From Campylobacteraceae bacterium (GTDB lineage: Bacteria > Campylobacterota > Campylobacteria > Campylobacterales > Sulfurovaceae): a stretch of 64,000 bases of DNA. The first letter of the stretch is position 1, and each line of letters opens with the position of its first letter. The stretch is from assembly GCA_027081065.1 (NCBI GenBank), contig JALWLW010000019.1:1-64000 (forward strand), in the 5' to 3' direction. Below the pieces are notes generated by a model, which saw only the letters and a list, made by a program, of their open reading frames with translations, was not told the DNA's origin and ran no database searches. The position numbers and the translations under genes were made by a program. This document shows, in pieces, positions 53,024 to 62,286 of this stretch.

Positions 53024-53754
53024 TGGAAAACATACATACGCTTGAAGCCAAACATCTTTCTAAGACCATAAAAAAAACAACCATTGTGCATGATGTCTCG
53101 GTTAAAGTCTCCTCGCGTGAAATTGTGGGGCTTCTAGGCCCAAATGGAGCTGGGAAAACCACCTCTTTTTATATGATTTGTGGCTTAACTGATGTTACAG
53201 AAGGTTCGGTGTTTATAGACAGTGATGAGGTGACGAAAATGCCTTTGAGTACACGAGCGAAATTAGGCATTGGCTATTTACCCCAAGAGTCAAGCATCTT
53301 TAAAGACCTCTCTGTAGAAGACAACCTATGGATGGCAGCTGAAGCGATGAAAATAGAAGATAGTGTGGCTGAAAAACGTATTGAGAACCTTTTGAATTTG
53401 TTTAACATTGAGCCTATTCGTAAGCGTTTTGGAATTCAACTTTCAGGTGGTGAGCGTAGACGGGTTGAGATTGCTCGTGCATTGGTAGCTGAACCCAAGT
53501 TTCTTTTACTAGATGAACCTTTTGCAGGGGTTGACCCCATTGCTGTTGAAGATATTCAAGGAATTATTCGAGAGCTGATAAAACTGAACATGGGAGTACT
53601 CATTACCGACCATAATGTACGTGAAACCTTAGGTATTTGTGACAGAGCCTATGTGATGAAGTCAGGTAAAATGTTAGCAAGTGGTACGAGTGAAGAGATT
53701 AAAAGTGACCCCAATGTCATTAAGTATTATTTGGGTGAAAATTTTCATTTTTAA
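53023..53754 (+). CDS. lptB: LPS export ABC transporter ATPase LptB
   Basis: Cytoplasmic ATPase of the LptB2FG complex that extracts lipopolysaccharide from the inner membrane. Walker A is LLGPNGAGKTTSFYMICGL, then GIGYLPQESSIFKDLSVEDN, signature QLSGGERRRVEIARAL, and Walker B KFLLLDEPFAGVDPIAV. The C-terminus SDPNVIKYYLGENFHF is typical of LptB. The length is 243. Start and tsaE stop share a base. In C. jejuni I recall rpoN next; here atpB follows after a 136-bp gap. Confidence 0.94.
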   Translation: MENIHTLEAKHLSKTIKKTTIVHDVSVKVSSREIVGLLGPNGAGKTTSFYMICGLTDVTEGSVFIDSDEVTKMPLSTRAKLGIGYLPQESSIFKDLSVEDNLWMAAEAMKIEDSVAEKRIENLLNLFNIEPIRKRFGIQLSGGERRRVEIARALVAEPKFLLLDEPFAGVDPIAVEDIQGIIRELIKLNMGVLITDHNVRETLGICDRAYVMKSGKMLASGTSEEIKSDPNVIKYYLGENFHF

Positions 53755-53851
53755 TTAATGTTTTTTTGTCACAAATATACCCATAACAAAAGCATCTGAC
53801 AGTTAAGCTAAGTTTATTTTTAACATAACGATAAACTAAGCCTTTCTAAGC

Positions 53852-53857
53852 TATAAT
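53852..53857 (+). promoter_or_regulatory. -10 box for atpB
   Basis: A perfect TATAAT lies 33 nt before the atpB ATG in the gap after lptB. The same gap holds a 7-bp inverted repeat, AGTTTAT/ATAAACT, near 53811-53837. Confidence 0.5.
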
Positions 53858-53890
53858 CCCCAAAATTATTTTGTAACACAGGATGGATAA

Positions 53891-54568
53891 ATGGAAGGTG
53901 TATGGACTTTTTTAGGTGTCTTCACAGGACACGGAACAGCTATGGTTGTAGCTCACTTAATCTTAGTAATGGGGCTTGTTTTACTTTTAGCAAAATTTGC
54001 ATCAGCACAATTAAAAGCAGTACCAACAGGTGCTCAAAACTTTGTAGAAGCATTTCTTGAAGGTGCTATCTCAATGGGTAAAGATACCATTGGTGAAAAA
54101 TTGGCTAGAAAATACTTACCATTAGTAGCAACAGTAGGTCTTTTTGTACTTATCTCTAACTTGGTTGGAATTGTTCCTGGTTTTGAGTCGCCAACTTCAA
54201 ACATTAACGTGACTTTACCTTTAGCTTTAGTTGTATTTATTTACTATAACTACGAAGGTATTCGTGTCAATGGTGCTAAAAAATATTTTGCACACTTTAT
54301 GGGACCAGTTCCAGCACTTGCTCCACTCATGTTTCCAATTGAAATTGTTTCTCATATTTCAAGAATCATCTCATTGTCATTCAGACTTTTTGGTAACATT
54401 AAAGGGGATGACCTTTTCTTATGGGTACTTTTAATGCTAGTGCCGTTCTTTGCACCACTTCCAGCATATTTGTTACTTACATTCTCTGCTCTATTACAGA
54501 CTTTTGTATTTATGATTCTTATTTATGTGTACCTTGCAGGTGCAGTAGCTATTGATGAAGACCACTAG
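53891..54568 (+). CDS. atpB: F-type ATP synthase subunit a
   Basis: Integral membrane subunit forming the proton half-channels of the Fo motor. It has several membrane helices; the conserved arginine is in SLSFRLFGNIKGDDLFL, preceded by FPIEIVSHISR and followed by LLLTFSALLQTFVFMILIYV. The length of 225 is typical for Campylobacterota. The other Fo and F1 genes are not here, as is usual in this phylum where atpB stands apart. AGGATGG precedes the ATG. Confidence 0.95.
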   Translation: MEGVWTFLGVFTGHGTAMVVAHLILVMGLVLLLAKFASAQLKAVPTGAQNFVEAFLEGAISMGKDTIGEKLARKYLPLVATVGLFVLISNLVGIVPGFESPTSNINVTLPLALVVFIYYNYEGIRVNGAKKYFAHFMGPVPALAPLMFPIEIVSHISRIISLSFRLFGNIKGDDLFLWVLLMLVPFFAPLPAYLLLTFSALLQTFVFMILIYVYLAGAVAIDEDH

Positions 54569-54601
54569 GTCATTTTAGACAAAAGTAAGAAAGCCGAAAA
54601 T

Positions 54602-54865
54602 ATGAAACTTTCCTCTCCTCTTTTGTCTTTCCTAGTAAACTTTTTACTGGGTGCTGCTTGGGCATTTGCCTTAGCAGGTGCAACGGTACTTTTTTTTATT
54701 TTTATTGAAATTGGTATATTTTATGCACTCTTTACAGCCCTCTTAGGTGCTTTACCTGGACTCTTTTTTGTGCTACTTCTTGAATATTTTTTCATGAGAC
54801 AAGAGCATTTAAATGAGCTCAAAAAACAGACAAAACTTATGGAAAAGCTTGTAAGTAAATCCTAA
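54602..54865 (+). CDS. Small two-helix membrane protein
   Basis: An 87-residue protein with two or three hydrophobic segments (about 6-35 and 37-63) and a charged, coiled C-terminal tail (QEHLNELKKQTKLMEKLVSK). I recognise no named family. It lies 33 nt after atpB and overlaps thiE by one base, so it is in the atpB transcript. Small membrane proteins beside atpB could assist ATP synthase assembly, but that is only positional inference. Confidence 0.75.
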   Translation: MKLSSPLLSFLVNFLLGAAWAFALAGATVLFFIFIEIGIFYALFTALLGALPGLFFVLLLEYFFMRQEHLNELKKQTKLMEKLVSKS

Positions 54866-55404
54866 TGATTGCTTACGCCATTACAGACCCCACTACTTTA
54901 AACTTTCAAACTTTAGCTTCTGATATAAAACGCTTTTCTCAAAAAGCAGATATGCTTGTCTACAGAGACAAAGTAACTTCAAATTACACTTCTAATGCCA
55001 AACTATTTTTAGAAGAGGCAAAAAAACAAACTTTTCAAAAAATACTTTTACATACAGATTATCAGTTAGCCCATGAGTTAAAAGCTGATGGGGTACATTT
55101 AAACTCAACACAGTTTGATGAGATAAAAAAAGCTAAGGCTTTAGGGTTACTTGTTGTGATTAGTACACATAGTAAAGAAGAAGCTTTAAAAGCTCAAAAT
55201 TTAGGGGCTGATATGATTACTTTTAGTCCTATCTTTACTACACCCAATAAGGGCGAACCCAAAGGGGTTGAGGAACTTCAATCGCTTACTTCTTTGTTAG
55301 ATATTTCTGTTATTGCTTTGGGTGGGATTGTAGGTCAAGAGCAGATAGAAATGTGTCAAAAGAGTGGGGCTTTTGGGTTTGCTTCTATTCGGTATTTTAC
55401 ATAA
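54865..55404 (+). CDS. thiE: Thiamine phosphate synthase family protein
   Basis: A 179-residue TIM-barrel protein of the ThiE/TenI family, which joins the pyrimidine and thiazole phosphate halves of thiamine. It has MIAYAITDP, ADMLVYRDK, GVHLNSTQ, VVISTHSKEEALKA, ADMITFSPIFTTPNKGEPKG and ALGGIVGQEQIE. It is shorter than usual (about 210) and the pyrophosphate-binding residues are partly altered (YRDK in place of RxK), so a TenI-like role cannot be excluded. It starts within the stop of the preceding gene. Confidence 0.82.
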   Translation: MIAYAITDPTTLNFQTLASDIKRFSQKADMLVYRDKVTSNYTSNAKLFLEEAKKQTFQKILLHTDYQLAHELKADGVHLNSTQFDEIKKAKALGLLVVISTHSKEEALKAQNLGADMITFSPIFTTPNKGEPKGVEELQSLTSLLDISVIALGGIVGQEQIEMCQKSGAFGFASIRYFT

Positions 55405-55407
55405 AAT

Positions 55408-56322
55408 TTACAAATAAAACCTCCCAACAACCTCCGACAACAAAAACAAAACAGGCACAAAAATTAGTGTAGACAGCATTATGAGTGCTGTAACTTCTGT
55501 AGGACGACAATCATAAAGAGAAGCCAAGTTGATGTTAGCGACAGCTAGTGGGGTCATCATCTCCATGAGTATGATTCCTTGTACAAAGAGTGAGAAGTCT
55601 GTAAAACTGAGGATGAAAGCTGTGGCTAGAGGAATGATGATGAATTTTTGTGACATGACAGGGAGATAAAGAGAGCTTTTAAGGGTACTTATTTTGATGC
55701 CATAGAGAAATGTTCCTAATAAAAAAAGTTGTAAGACAATACCTGCGTAAGCTCCCATTTTAAAAAGCTCTTGGATTTGTGGGGCAATGTTTATGTTGCT
55801 AATATTCATAAATATCGCAAGGGCTGAAGCTGGGATAATGGGGATTTTGACGATGTTAAAAAGTGATTGTTTAATGGAAAATGAACCACGAGAATAGATG
55901 TAAACGCCTACAATGTAGACCACAAAGACATTGGCAATGTTTATGAGGGTGGTGTAAATGACCGATTCCATACCAAAAAGGGCAATGCCTAAGGGGATGC
56001 CAATGTTTCCTGTGTTTCCTACAAAACCAGCAATGCTTACAATGGCTCTCTCTTTGGGGTCTTTGATGAACCTTTTAGCTATAAGTAGGGTAGGCAAGAG
56101 AAGAATGAGAATAATGGCAATGTAATAGAGTGGCACATAAAGATGCTCCGTAGAGAGTTTGGCTGTAGAGAAGCCCCATACCGTTACAAATGCTTGTAAA
56201 AAATAGACCGAAAAGAGGGTTAAGGTTTTAGAATCCATCTGCTCTTTAAAAATGCGTTTGGCAAGGTAGCCTAGAAAGATGAAGATGTAGACAAATAGTA
56301 TAGAGAGTAGTGTTTCAAACAT
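55408..56322 (-). CDS. AEC-family permease
   Basis: A 304-residue inner-membrane protein with about ten hydrophobic segments in the 5+5 arrangement of the auxin efflux carrier/malonate transporter family. Recognisable are FVGNTGNIGIPLGIALFG in the first half and LEMMTPLAVANINLASLYDC in the second, the crossover regions. The substrate is unknown; known members move malonate, malate or other carboxylates. The gene is convergent with thiE (3-bp gap) and divergent from dedA. Confidence 0.85.
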   Translation of the reverse strand: MFETLLSILFVYIFIFLGYLAKRIFKEQMDSKTLTLFSVYFLQAFVTVWGFSTAKLSTEHLYVPLYYIAIILILLLPTLLIAKRFIKDPKERAIVSIAGFVGNTGNIGIPLGIALFGMESVIYTTLINIANVFVVYIVGVYIYSRGSFSIKQSLFNIVKIPIIPASALAIFMNISNINIAPQIQELFKMGAYAGIVLQLFLLGTFLYGIKISTLKSSLYLPVMSQKFIIIPLATAFILSFTDFSLFVQGIILMEMMTPLAVANINLASLYDCRPTEVTALIMLSTLIFVPVLFLLSEVVGRFYL

Positions 56323-56356
56323 AGCAATTATGACCCAATTTTTAAAGAAATCATAC

Positions 56357-56362
56357 TATAAT
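56357..56362 (+). promoter_or_regulatory. -10 box for the DedA gene
   Basis: A perfect TATAAT lies 24 nt before the TTG start codon. Confidence 0.5.
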
Positions 56363-56386
56363 CTTTTAAAAAATTAAAGGCTATTT

Positions 56387-56947
56387 TTGGAAGAGACATT
56401 AACAAATTTAAGTACATGGGGCTATATTGCCTTAGCATTTTTCTCTTTTGGAGGTTCATTGGTGGTGGTGGCAGCTGCTGGAGTATTGTCCTATATGGGC
56501 GAGATGAATCTTTACATTTCACTGGGAATTGCCATTGTGTTTAACTACATTGGAGACATGTTTTTGTTTTATTTGGGAAAATACCATAAAGCTGATATAA
56601 AACCCTATTTTGAAAAACATAAAAGAAAAATCGCTTTGTCTACTTTGATTTTACGTAAATATGGGGTTTTGGCTATATTTATTCAGAAATTTCTTTATGG
56701 AATTAAAACGCTGATTCCTCTTTCTATGGCAATTTCACGTTATGACTTTAAAAAATTTGGTTTTTACAATGTCTTTGCTTCTGTCTTTTTTGTTACGGTC
56801 ATCATGCTAAGTGCTTTTTATGCTGGAGAGACCATTAAGCATCTGTTTGAATATTTTAAAGCTTATTCTTGGCTTCCTTTTGTTGTGCTATTTGCTGTTG
56901 TTGGGCTTATTTGGGTGGGGATGGAACGCTTGACTAAGCGAAAATAA
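56387..56947 (+). CDS. DedA-family membrane protein
   Basis: A 186-residue inner-membrane protein with four or five hydrophobic segments. It carries the DedA/VTT pattern: GDMFLFYLGKYH, a conserved basic stretch after it, FIQKFLYGIKTLIPLSMAIS with the family's F-x-R/K-G region, and a C-terminal helix (WLPFVVLFAVVGLIWVGME). DedA proteins are implicated in undecaprenyl-phosphate or phospholipid flipping. It starts at TTG with AAAGG at 56376-56380. It is probably monocistronic. Confidence 0.85.
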   Translation: MEETLTNLSTWGYIALAFFSFGGSLVVVAAAGVLSYMGEMNLYISLGIAIVFNYIGDMFLFYLGKYHKADIKPYFEKHKRKIALSTLILRKYGVLAIFIQKFLYGIKTLIPLSMAISRYDFKKFGFYNVFASVFFVTVIMLSAFYAGETIKHLFEYFKAYSWLPFVVLFAVVGLIWVGMERLTKRK

Positions 56948-56967
56948 AAGACTAAATAAGGTTTGGC

Positions 56968-56973
56968 TATAAT
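56968..56973 (+). promoter_or_regulatory. -10 box for the M3 peptidase
   Basis: A perfect TATAAT lies 27 nt before the ATG at 57001; AGAGGA serves as ribosome-binding site. Confidence 0.5.
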
Positions 56974-57000
56974 CCTCTCAATATAATTAGAGGATAAAAA

Positions 57001-58971
57001 ATGCCATTTCAAGAATTTAAATTAGATAATTTAGAAACCTTTCCACAAGAGTTAGAAGCCATGTTGGCTTCACAGTTAGAGAAAATTGAAACACTTAGTA
57101 GAAATGATGACACAAGCTACCAAGGGGTTGTGAAACCTTTACAAGATTTAGATGAAGCGTTAGGTAACTTTTTTACGCCACTTTCACACCTAAACTCTGT
57201 GGAAAATTCAGAAGCCACGCAAAAGGCTTATGAAGAATGTTTACCACAACTTTCAAAGTTTTCAAGTGCTGTAGCTCAAAATGAAGAGCTTTATCAAAAA
57301 TTGAAAAAAATAAGCTCTGAAGATAGCGAAGAAAAACGTGTTTTAGAGCATGATGTACGAGACTTCGTACTCTCAGGTGCTGAACTCTCTTTAGAGAAAA
57401 AGAAAGAACTTGAAGCGATTGATTTAAAGCTTTCAGAACTTGGCAATAACTTTTCTCAAAACTTACTTAATGCTACCAATGCCTTTGAGATGATAATTGA
57501 AGATGAAAAAGAGGTAGCAGAAATTCCAGCGAGTGATTTGGCTTTGGCTAAAATGGAAGTTGAGGGTAAAATAGTGTATAAATTTACTTTACAAATTCCA
57601 TCTTATTTAGCTTATATGACCTATGGTAGTTCTCGTGAGCGTCGTCAAGAGATTGCTAAAGCCTATGCTTCAAGAGCACCTGAAAATGCAGAGGTGATTG
57701 ATGAACTGCTTGAGTTACGTCAGAAGAAAGCAAAATTACTTGGCTTTGAGAGTTTTGCTGCTTATTCATTAGCAACTAAAGATGCAAGTTCAACTGAAGA
57801 TGTGACAAAGTTTTTAGAAGAGTTAGGAGAAAAAGCGTTACCTCAAGCAAAAGAAGAGTTAGAAGAGTTAAAAGCATTTGCCCTCAAGTTAGATGGTATT
57901 GATGACTTACAAGGTTTTGATGTCGCTTACTACTCTGAAAAGCTAAAAAAAGAGAAGTTTAACTTTGATGATTCGATGACCAAGCCATACTTTGAACAAG
58001 AAAAAGTGCTTAGAGGCATGTTAGATGTGGTTTCAGAACTTTTTAGCGTAGCGTTTAAACCATCAGAGGCAAGAGTATGGAATGAAAAAGTAAAACCTTT
58101 TGACATTTATAAGTTAGCAGAGGATGGAAGCAATAAGTTAGCAGGAAGAATTTACTTTGACCTTGAAGCCAGAGAGTCTAAACGTGGTGGAGCGTGGATG
58201 CATGATTGGGAGACCCATTATGTAGATGCAGAGGGAAGTAAACATTTACCTACAGCATTCATAGTCTGTAATTTTTCACCTTCAACAGAAGAAAACCCCT
58301 CTCTTTTACGACATGATGATGTAGTTACCTTATTTCATGAGATGGGTCACGGAATTCATCATTTATTTGGAACATGTAAAGAGCGTTCAATCTCAGGTAT
58401 TAACGGTGTAGCTTGGGATGTGGTTGAATTTCCTTCACAATTTTTAGAAGCATTTTCATATGAGAAACCTATTTTAAAACGTTTCGCTTTTCATCATGAA
58501 ACAAATGTACCCATGTCAGATGAGCTTTTAGAGAAAATTAAAGAGACCAAAAACTATCAAGCTGCGTTAGGGATTTTACGTCAAGTTGAGTTTTCGCTCT
58601 TTGACTTTAATTTACATAAAAAACTTTATCAAGGGGATGAGGTTCAAGCCTTGCTTGATGGTATTCGTGAAACCACAGCCCTTCTACCTGTGCCAAAATA
58701 TAACAAGTTTCAAAATGGTTTTGCACATATCTTTGCAGGTGGTTATGCTGCTGGGTACTACTCTTACAAATGGGCAGAAGTTTTAAGTGCTGATGCATTT
58801 TATGAATGTTTAGATGAAGAGAAAGGTTTTAACCAAGAAAAAGCAGATGGGTATTTGAAATATATTTTAAATAAAGGTGGTTCGGAAGATATGTCTAGCC
58901 TTTATGTTCAATGGCTAGGGCGTGAGCCTAAGGTTGAGAGTTTGTTGAAGTTGTATGGTATTGGGGCTTAA
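57001..58971 (+). CDS. M3-family oligopeptidase (oligopeptidase A-like)
   Basis: Cytosolic zinc metallopeptidase of 656 residues that degrades short peptides. The zinc motif is LFHEMGHGIHH (H446, E447, H450), with the third ligand glutamate about 28 residues on in VAWDVVEFPSQFLEAF. Flanking conserved regions are GGAWMHDWETHYV and FAGGYAAGYYSYKWAEVLSAD. The length and domain layout match PrlC/oligopeptidase A more than PepF. There is no signal peptide. Confidence 0.93.
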   Translation: MPFQEFKLDNLETFPQELEAMLASQLEKIETLSRNDDTSYQGVVKPLQDLDEALGNFFTPLSHLNSVENSEATQKAYEECLPQLSKFSSAVAQNEELYQKLKKISSEDSEEKRVLEHDVRDFVLSGAELSLEKKKELEAIDLKLSELGNNFSQNLLNATNAFEMIIEDEKEVAEIPASDLALAKMEVEGKIVYKFTLQIPSYLAYMTYGSSRERRQEIAKAYASRAPENAEVIDELLELRQKKAKLLGFESFAAYSLATKDASSTEDVTKFLEELGEKALPQAKEELEELKAFALKLDGIDDLQGFDVAYYSEKLKKEKFNFDDSMTKPYFEQEKVLRGMLDVVSELFSVAFKPSEARVWNEKVKPFDIYKLAEDGSNKLAGRIYFDLEARESKRGGAWMHDWETHYVDAEGSKHLPTAFIVCNFSPSTEENPSLLRHDDVVTLFHEMGHGIHHLFGTCKERSISGINGVAWDVVEFPSQFLEAFSYEKPILKRFAFHHETNVPMSDELLEKIKETKNYQAALGILRQVEFSLFDFNLHKKLYQGDEVQALLDGIRETTALLPVPKYNKFQNGFAHIFAGGYAAGYYSYKWAEVLSADAFYECLDEEKGFNQEKADGYLKYILNKGGSEDMSSLYVQWLGREPKVESLLKLYGIGA

Positions 58972-58983
58972 CCAAACAAAAGC

Positions 58984-58989
58984 TATAAT
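58984..58989 (+). promoter_or_regulatory. -10 box for gatB
   Basis: A perfect TATAAT lies 40 nt before the gatB ATG and 12 nt after the peptidase stop. Confidence 0.5.
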
Positions 58990-59029
58990 ACATAAATTTT
59001 TTAGATAGATATAAAAAGGTACATCCATA

Positions 59030-60457
59030 ATGTTTGAAACAGTTATTGGTCTTGAAGTCCACGTTCAACTTAACACTAAAACAAAATTATTTTGCTCTTG
59101 CCCAACCAGTTTTGGGGAGCATCAAAATACAAATACTTGTCCAACTTGTTTGGCACTTCCTGGGGCATTGCCTGTGGTGAATAAAGAAGCAGCCATTAAA
59201 GCCATGAGATTGGGTTACGCTATTAACGCCAATGTCGTACACAGTTCAAATTTTGATAGAAAATCTTACTTTTATCCTGATAGTCCTTCAGCATATCAGA
59301 TTACGCAGTTGACCAATGCCATTGTTCAAAAGGGTGAAGTGTTTATTGACCTTGAAGATGGAACACAAAAACGTATCGGTATGACCCAAGCACACCTTGA
59401 AGCTGATGCTGGAAAAAATATGCATGAGGGGTCACACTCAAAAGTAGACCTTAACCGTGCAGGGACACCACTACTGGAAATTGTTTCAAACCCAGATATG
59501 CGAAGTGCAGGTGAAGCTGTGGCTTTTTTGAAGAAGCTTCACTCTACGGTTCGTTATTTGGACATATCTGACGCTAACATGCAAGAGGGTTCGTTTAGAT
59601 GTGATGTGAACGTCTCCATTCGTCCAAAAGGACAAGAGGAGTTTGGAACAAGAGTAGAGATTAAAAACATTAACTCATTTCGTTTTGTAGAAGCTGCCAT
59701 TGCTTACGAAGTACAACGTCAGACTGAAGCCTATGAAGATGGTATTTATGAGCAAGAGGTGTTTCAAGAGACACGTTTGTGGAATGTAGAGGAGGGGGTG
59801 ACTCGCTCTATGAGAGGTAAAGAAGAGGCTGCTGATTATCGTTATTTTCCAGAGCCAGATTTACGTCCTTTAGTGGTAAGTCAAGAGATGATAGATGAAG
59901 CATTACAAATGCCTGAACTTCCCGATGCTAAGATTAAGCGTTACGTGGAAGAGCTAGGGCTTAAAAGATATGATGCTTTGGTTATCTGTTCTGAAAAAGA
60001 GTTAGCCTATTATTTTGAAGCAATGTTAGAAGCAGGAGCATCGGCTAAAAACGCTGTCAACTGGTTAACCACAGAGCTTCTTGGTCGCCTTAAAAAGACA
60101 GAGTTTGACATTAGCACTTCTCCTGTTTCGGCTTCTAAATTGGGTGAATTGGTTTCTAAGATTGACGATGGAACAATAAGTGGTAAAGGTGCTAAAGAGA
60201 TTTTAGATGTTCTTATTGAAGAAGATAAAGATATTGATGCTTTAATTGATTCTATGGGTCTTGCACAAGTGAGTGATGATGGTGCTATTTTAGAGATAAT
60301 AGATGCTATTATTGCTGCGAACCCTGAAAAAGTTGAAGAGTTTAAAGGTGGGAAAGAGAAACTCTTTGGTTTCTTTGTTGGGCAAACTATGAAAGCAAGT
60401 AAAGGTTCTGCGAATCCTCAGAAAGTCAATGCGTTGTTAAAAGAGCGTTTGAGTTAA
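59030..60457 (+). CDS. gatB: Aspartyl/glutamyl-tRNA amidotransferase subunit B
   Basis: Subunit of GatCAB, which converts Glu-tRNA(Gln) and Asp-tRNA(Asn) to the amidated forms. The start [20 protein letters not shown] and the zinc-site cysteines CSCPTSF and [13 protein letters not shown] are diagnostic, as are [18 protein letters not shown] and the C-terminal tRNA-binding tail ([20 protein letters not shown]). The length is 475. gatA and gatC are not in the window, so the genes are unlinked here. Confidence 0.97.
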   Translation: MFETVIGLEVHVQLNTKTKLFCSCPTSFGEHQNTNTCPTCLALPGALPVVNKEAAIKAMRLGYAINANVVHSSNFDRKSYFYPDSPSAYQITQLTNAIVQKGEVFIDLEDGTQKRIGMTQAHLEADAGKNMHEGSHSKVDLNRAGTPLLEIVSNPDMRSAGEAVAFLKKLHSTVRYLDISDANMQEGSFRCDVNVSIRPKGQEEFGTRVEIKNINSFRFVEAAIAYEVQRQTEAYEDGIYEQEVFQETRLWNVEEGVTRSMRGKEEAADYRYFPEPDLRPLVVSQEMIDEALQMPELPDAKIKRYVEELGLKRYDALVICSEKELAYYFEAMLEAGASAKNAVNWLTTELLGRLKKTEFDISTSPVSASKLGELVSKIDDGTISGKGAKEILDVLIEEDKDIDALIDSMGLAQVSDDGAILEIIDAIIAANPEKVEEFKGGKEKLFGFFVGQTMKASKGSANPQKVNALLKERLS

Positions 60458-60591
60458 TATTGAGGAGATAAATTTGAAAATGTTTATGGGGCTACTTTAA
60501 AATAGCACTTTCTTTTTTATGAAGTTACTAATTTTACTACTCCAATTTCATTTAGAAACTGTAGTAGTATATGTAGTATTGAAGAAAAAAC
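60458..60591. other. Convergent gap after gatB
   Basis: No gene is supported here. GAGGAG shortly after the gatB stop is followed by a TTG-initiated frame of only eight codons. Weak repeated TAGTAGTATATGTAGTA-like sequence lies near 60551-60575. No convincing terminator is seen. Confidence 0.4.
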
Positions 60592-61185
60592 TTAGTTTTC
60601 TCCAGCAGCACCTTTTTCAAGCATACCAATCATTGCAGCTTTTACATCATTCGCATATTTAGCAAGTTCTGGAGGAAGTGTGTGCCCACCATGAATCATC
60701 ATATCAAGGTTCATAGTATAGAGCCAAATATCACCATTGTCATCTTCAACCATACCAATTCTACAAGGCATGAAACCAACAAATTCACCAGAGAAGTTCA
60801 AGAAGATATCTGCAATACTTGGAGAACAATATGAACGAATATGTGTAAATTTTCCACCATCTTTCATGAATTTTCCACCTCTTGGCATCGTTTTTTCATC
60901 AACTTTCATCAGACCATACTCTTCACCAACTTCATCCATAATTTCAAAAGCATTTTCAATTGCTTCTTCTTTGGTTGTACCTTCTTCGATAACAAGCTTT
61001 CTTTTAATAATCATACCTTTAGCTGGGTCACCAGTTGTAAGTACATCATCTGCCATTGCCATGTAGAGACCTAAGGCTTTTCCATCCATTTTTGTTAAGC
61101 TTGAACCGTAGTTAATTCCTACAAAAATCATACCAAGTACTACAAGAGCACCTATGATTGTAAATATACTTTTGATAAAGTTCAT
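60592..61185 (-). CDS. DUF302 membrane-anchored protein
   Basis: A 197-residue protein with one N-terminal membrane helix (about 5-28) and a DUF302-like domain outside. The recognisable parts are HIRSYCSPSIADIFLNFSGE, FMPCRIGMVEDDNGDIWLYT and the HGGHTLPPELAKYANDVKAA tail. Two cysteines (SYC and MPC) and several methionines and histidines could bind metal. Function is not established; relatives are often found with sulfur or metal metabolism in Campylobacterota. The gene appears monocistronic. Confidence 0.75.
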   Translation of the reverse strand: MNFIKSIFTIIGALVVLGMIFVGINYGSSLTKMDGKALGLYMAMADDVLTTGDPAKGMIIKRKLVIEEGTTKEEAIENAFEIMDEVGEEYGLMKVDEKTMPRGGKFMKDGGKFTHIRSYCSPSIADIFLNFSGEFVGFMPCRIGMVEDDNGDIWLYTMNLDMMIHGGHTLPPELAKYANDVKAAMIGMLEKGAAGEN

Positions 61186-61336
61186 ATCATTCCTTTTGAG
61201 TTGTAATTTCTATCTTTATTATAGAGTAGTAAATTAAAATTGAGGTTAATCAGAGAGACTCTTAACGGCTTTTACGAGAGATGAAGCATATGTTGCGTAA
61301 AATGATGCTACTTAATAGAAATAAAAAGGAAAGTTA

Positions 61337-61705
61337 ATGTTTAAACCACTTAATGTATTTAATGAACCTTTACAGCTTTGTTCATTGCAGCCAAGAACAG
61401 GGTTTTATAGAGATGGTTCATGTAACTCTGGAATAGACAATCAAGGAAGACACACAGTTTGTATTTTGGCAACAAAAGAGTTTCTAGATTATTCCAAACG
61501 TATTGGCAATGATCTTTCTACACCGATGCCTCAATATGGATTTGAAGGAGTTAAGCCAGGTGATAGATGGTGTTTGGCTGCAGGTAATTTTATACGTGCT
61601 ATTAAACATGGTAAAGCACCAAAAGTTTTTTTAGCTTCTACACATATAGCTATTTTAGAAGACATTGAGTTAGAAGTTTTAAAAGGTTTTGCTGTAGAAG
61701 CTTAA
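61337..61705 (+). CDS. DUF2237 protein
   Basis: A 122-residue soluble protein matching DUF2237: NVFNEPLQLCSLQPRTGFYR, DGSCNSGIDNQGRHTVCILA, FLDYSKRIGNDLSTPMPQYG, GFEGVKPGDRWCLAAGNFIRA and APKVFLASTH. Three cysteines are conserved in the family as I recall it. The biochemical function is unknown. AAAGGA precedes the ATG. Its last four bases overlap the end of the convergent tmk gene. Confidence 0.88.
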   Translation: MFKPLNVFNEPLQLCSLQPRTGFYRDGSCNSGIDNQGRHTVCILATKEFLDYSKRIGNDLSTPMPQYGFEGVKPGDRWCLAAGNFIRAIKHGKAPKVFLASTHIAILEDIELEVLKGFAVEA

Positions 61706-62286
61706 GCTTTTTCTTTTTTAATACTTTTTACAATATTATCATGAATATGCTCTATACTTTGAGTTGCATCAACTAGTAAGTAGGGTCTATTGAGTTTCTT
61801 TAGACTCTCTTCCATATGATTTTGTACTGTTAGTAAATAGTCTAAACCTCGTAATTCAATACCATCTAATTGTTTGTTCCCCATTCTTTCTTTTAATGTT
61901 TCTATGTTGGTAATAAATAGAATAATAAGGTCAGGAAATACTCCTTCAAGTGCAAACTTATTGAGTTCAAGAAGATGTTCAAATGTAAAGTCATCATTGG
62001 CTAAAGCATAACCAATACCTGAAAGAAAACCACGGTCTGAGATGATGAGTTTATCTGAATTTGGCTTAATGATTTGGGCATAATGTTCAGCTCTATCAGC
62101 TAAAAAAAGTAAGAGTTCAGCTCTTTTTGAGCTAAGTGAATCTTGCAGTAAAATTTCTCTTGCTTTAGTTCCAAAAGAAGTTCCTCCTGGTTCTTTAGTA
62201 ATAATTGTATTGTCAAATACTCTTTTTATGAGTTCAATTTGTGTACTTTTTCCACAAGTATCAATACCTTCAAATAGTACATACAT
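61702..62286 (-). CDS. tmk: Thymidylate kinase
   Basis: Phosphorylates dTMP to dTDP. The P-loop is FEGIDTCGKSTQIELIKR near the N-terminus; the DR-Y/H motif is FLADRAEHYAQII, followed by ISDRGFLSGIGYA and the lid region. The length of 194 is normal. It overlaps coaD by one base and is last in the ubiX-coaD-tmk run, an order I recall from C. jejuni (Cj0768c-Cj0766c). Confidence 0.94.
   Translation of the reverse strand: MYVLFEGIDTCGKSTQIELIKRVFDNTIITKEPGGTSFGTKAREILLQDSLSSKRAELLLFLADRAEHYAQIIKPNSDKLIISDRGFLSGIGYALANDDFTFEHLLELNKFALEGVFPDLIILFITNIETLKERMGNKQLDGIELRGLDYLLTVQNHMEESLKKLNRPYLLVDATQSIEHIHDNIVKSIKKEKA

Noticed and set aside
60458..60520. GAGGAG followed by a TTG start after gatB
   Set aside because: The frame is only eight codons long, with no conserved or toxin-like feature.
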